Source: Trebonia sp.
Lineage (GTDB): Bacteria > Actinomycetota > Actinomycetes > Streptosporangiales > Streptosporangiaceae
Direction of reading: 5' to 3'
DNA length: 15,846 nucleotides
Assembly (NCBI GenBank): GCA_030043595.1
Contig: JASHXJ010000348.1
Location: 1-15,846, forward strand
The stretch's first letter is position 1; each line of letters opens with the position of its first letter. The position numbers and the translations under genes are program-made. Under the pieces are notes generated by a model. It was not told the DNA's origin. It made no database searches and was given only the letters and a program-made list of their open reading frames with translations. Below are positions 15,357 to 15,846 of the stretch, piece after piece.

Positions 15357-15846
15357 TCATTTGACGGCGATGGGGTTGACGGGGATGCCGACACCGCCGG
15401 TGATCGGCAGGCCCGCGGCGACGACGAGGAACTCGTAGATTCCGTCGCTGGCACAGCTGGCCGCCAGCGCCTCAAGGTCGAACATCTCCCCGAGGAAGAG
15501 CCCGATGTTGGGTATGGCGACCTGGTGCAGCGGCGTGACGCAGGGCGAGCCGAACTCGGGCGGCACGACCTCGACGGCGAACGTGTCGGTCGCGATGGCG
15601 GCGATCTCGCTGCCGTGCAGCCATGCGAGCGTGCCGAACGACAGGCCGGGCGCCGGGCCGGACGCGTACCCGGCCCAGCTCCCGCGGCGGCGGCAGCGGG
15701 CCAGCTGACCCGTCCTGATCAGCACGATGTCGCCGCGGTCAACCTGGGACGAGGAGCCCTGAGCCGCGATCGTGGCCAGGAGATGGTCCTCGGTGATCGC
15801 GAACCCGTCGGGCAGTTCGTCAATACTGTCGCCGTCGGCGGCGTGT
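15357..15846 (-). CDS. Cyclase family protein (kynurenine-formamidase-like, PF04199), partial, 5' end outside window
   Basis: The minus-strand frame is open from the window edge (one leftover base) to TGA 15357-15359, giving 162 C-terminal residues and no start. The visible part begins HAADGDSIDELPDGFAITE, then has VDRGDIVLIRTGQLA, an AWLHGSEIAAIATDTFAVE segment with the conserved Asp, PLHQVAIPNIGLFLGEMFDLEALA with the conserved His and Glu, and the closing strand VAAGLPITGGVGIPVNPIAV. These are typical of the metal-dependent cyclase/kynurenine formamidase family. The metal-binding HxGTHxD motif would be upstream and cannot be checked. Members hydrolyse amides, lactones or related bonds in catabolic and antibiotic pathways. 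The next gene begins 27 nt downstream. Confidence 0.85.
   Translation of the reverse strand, partial: HAADGDSIDELPDGFAITEDHLLATIAAQGSSSQVDRGDIVLIRTGQLARCRRRGSWAGYASGPAPGLSFGTLAWLHGSEIAAIATDTFAVEVVPPEFGSPCVTPLHQVAIPNIGLFLGEMFDLEALAASCASDGIYEFLVVAAGLPITGGVGIPVNPIAVK

Noticed and set aside
15340..15364. Repeated TTTGCCT/TTTG words between the cyclase and SnoaL-like genes
   Set aside because: Two short copies about 10 bp apart; too short to separate from chance.

Overview
The window is high-GC DNA (estimated near 70% by eye) with strongly G/C-biased third codon positions, frequent GTG/TTG starts, tight gene packing and gene families typical of filamentous actinomycetes: a DUF574/PF04672 methyltransferase, a DUF4232 secreted protein, an FprA-type ferredoxin reductase, and ppk1 beside a MutT1-like fused Nudix/phosphatase protein. 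A Streptosporangiales- or Streptomyces-like chromosome fits best; genus cannot be fixed from sequence alone. I saw no IS element, tRNA, rRNA, CRISPR array or prophage gene, and no gene-free stretch over 300 bases.

Layout. (1) 1-941, plus strand: the C-terminal end of a ribonuclease D-like protein, overlapped by 4 nt by a DedA-family membrane protein. (2) 920-4762, minus strand: a secreted DUF4232 protein, polyphosphate kinase (ppk1) and a MutT1-like Nudix/histidine-phosphatase protein, with overlapping or near-overlapping junctions. (3) 4763-4968: a divergent intergenic region with a hairpin and a consensus -10 box placed for leaderless transcription. (4) 4969-5880, plus strand: a five-bladed-propeller glycosidase-like protein, tail to tail with a minus-strand sulfotransferase (5884-6867) that has a good promoter at 6918-6947. 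(5) 7034-11765, minus strand, read from high to low coordinates: dxs, an FprA-type ferredoxin reductase, a DUF574 methyltransferase and a small unknown protein. (6) 11887-12435: an isoprenylcysteine-methyltransferase-like membrane protein. (7) 12486-15846, minus strand: a cyclase-family hydrolase (truncated by the window edge), a SnoaL/NTF2-like protein, a BBE-type FAD oxidase and a zinc-free quinone oxidoreductase, which look like one catabolic or tailoring operon.

How the genes may work together. The polyphosphate block pairs polyP synthesis with a protein whose relatives hydrolyse oxidised nucleotides. In the dxs block, DXS starts the MEP isoprenoid pathway and the neighbouring reductase could supply electrons, via ferredoxin, to the Fe-S enzymes IspG and IspH; this is inferred from adjacency. 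The cyclase-SnoaL-FAD oxidase-QOR block has the composition of a small-molecule pathway and is the best candidate for undescribed chemistry. Nothing here is clearly a wholly new defence or mobile system. The most interesting non-coding signals are the leaderless promoter at 4957, the 18-bp perfect palindrome upstream of dxs (11850-11867), the dxs/fprA intercistronic hairpin (9760-9778) and the inverted repeat around the sulfotransferase promoter.
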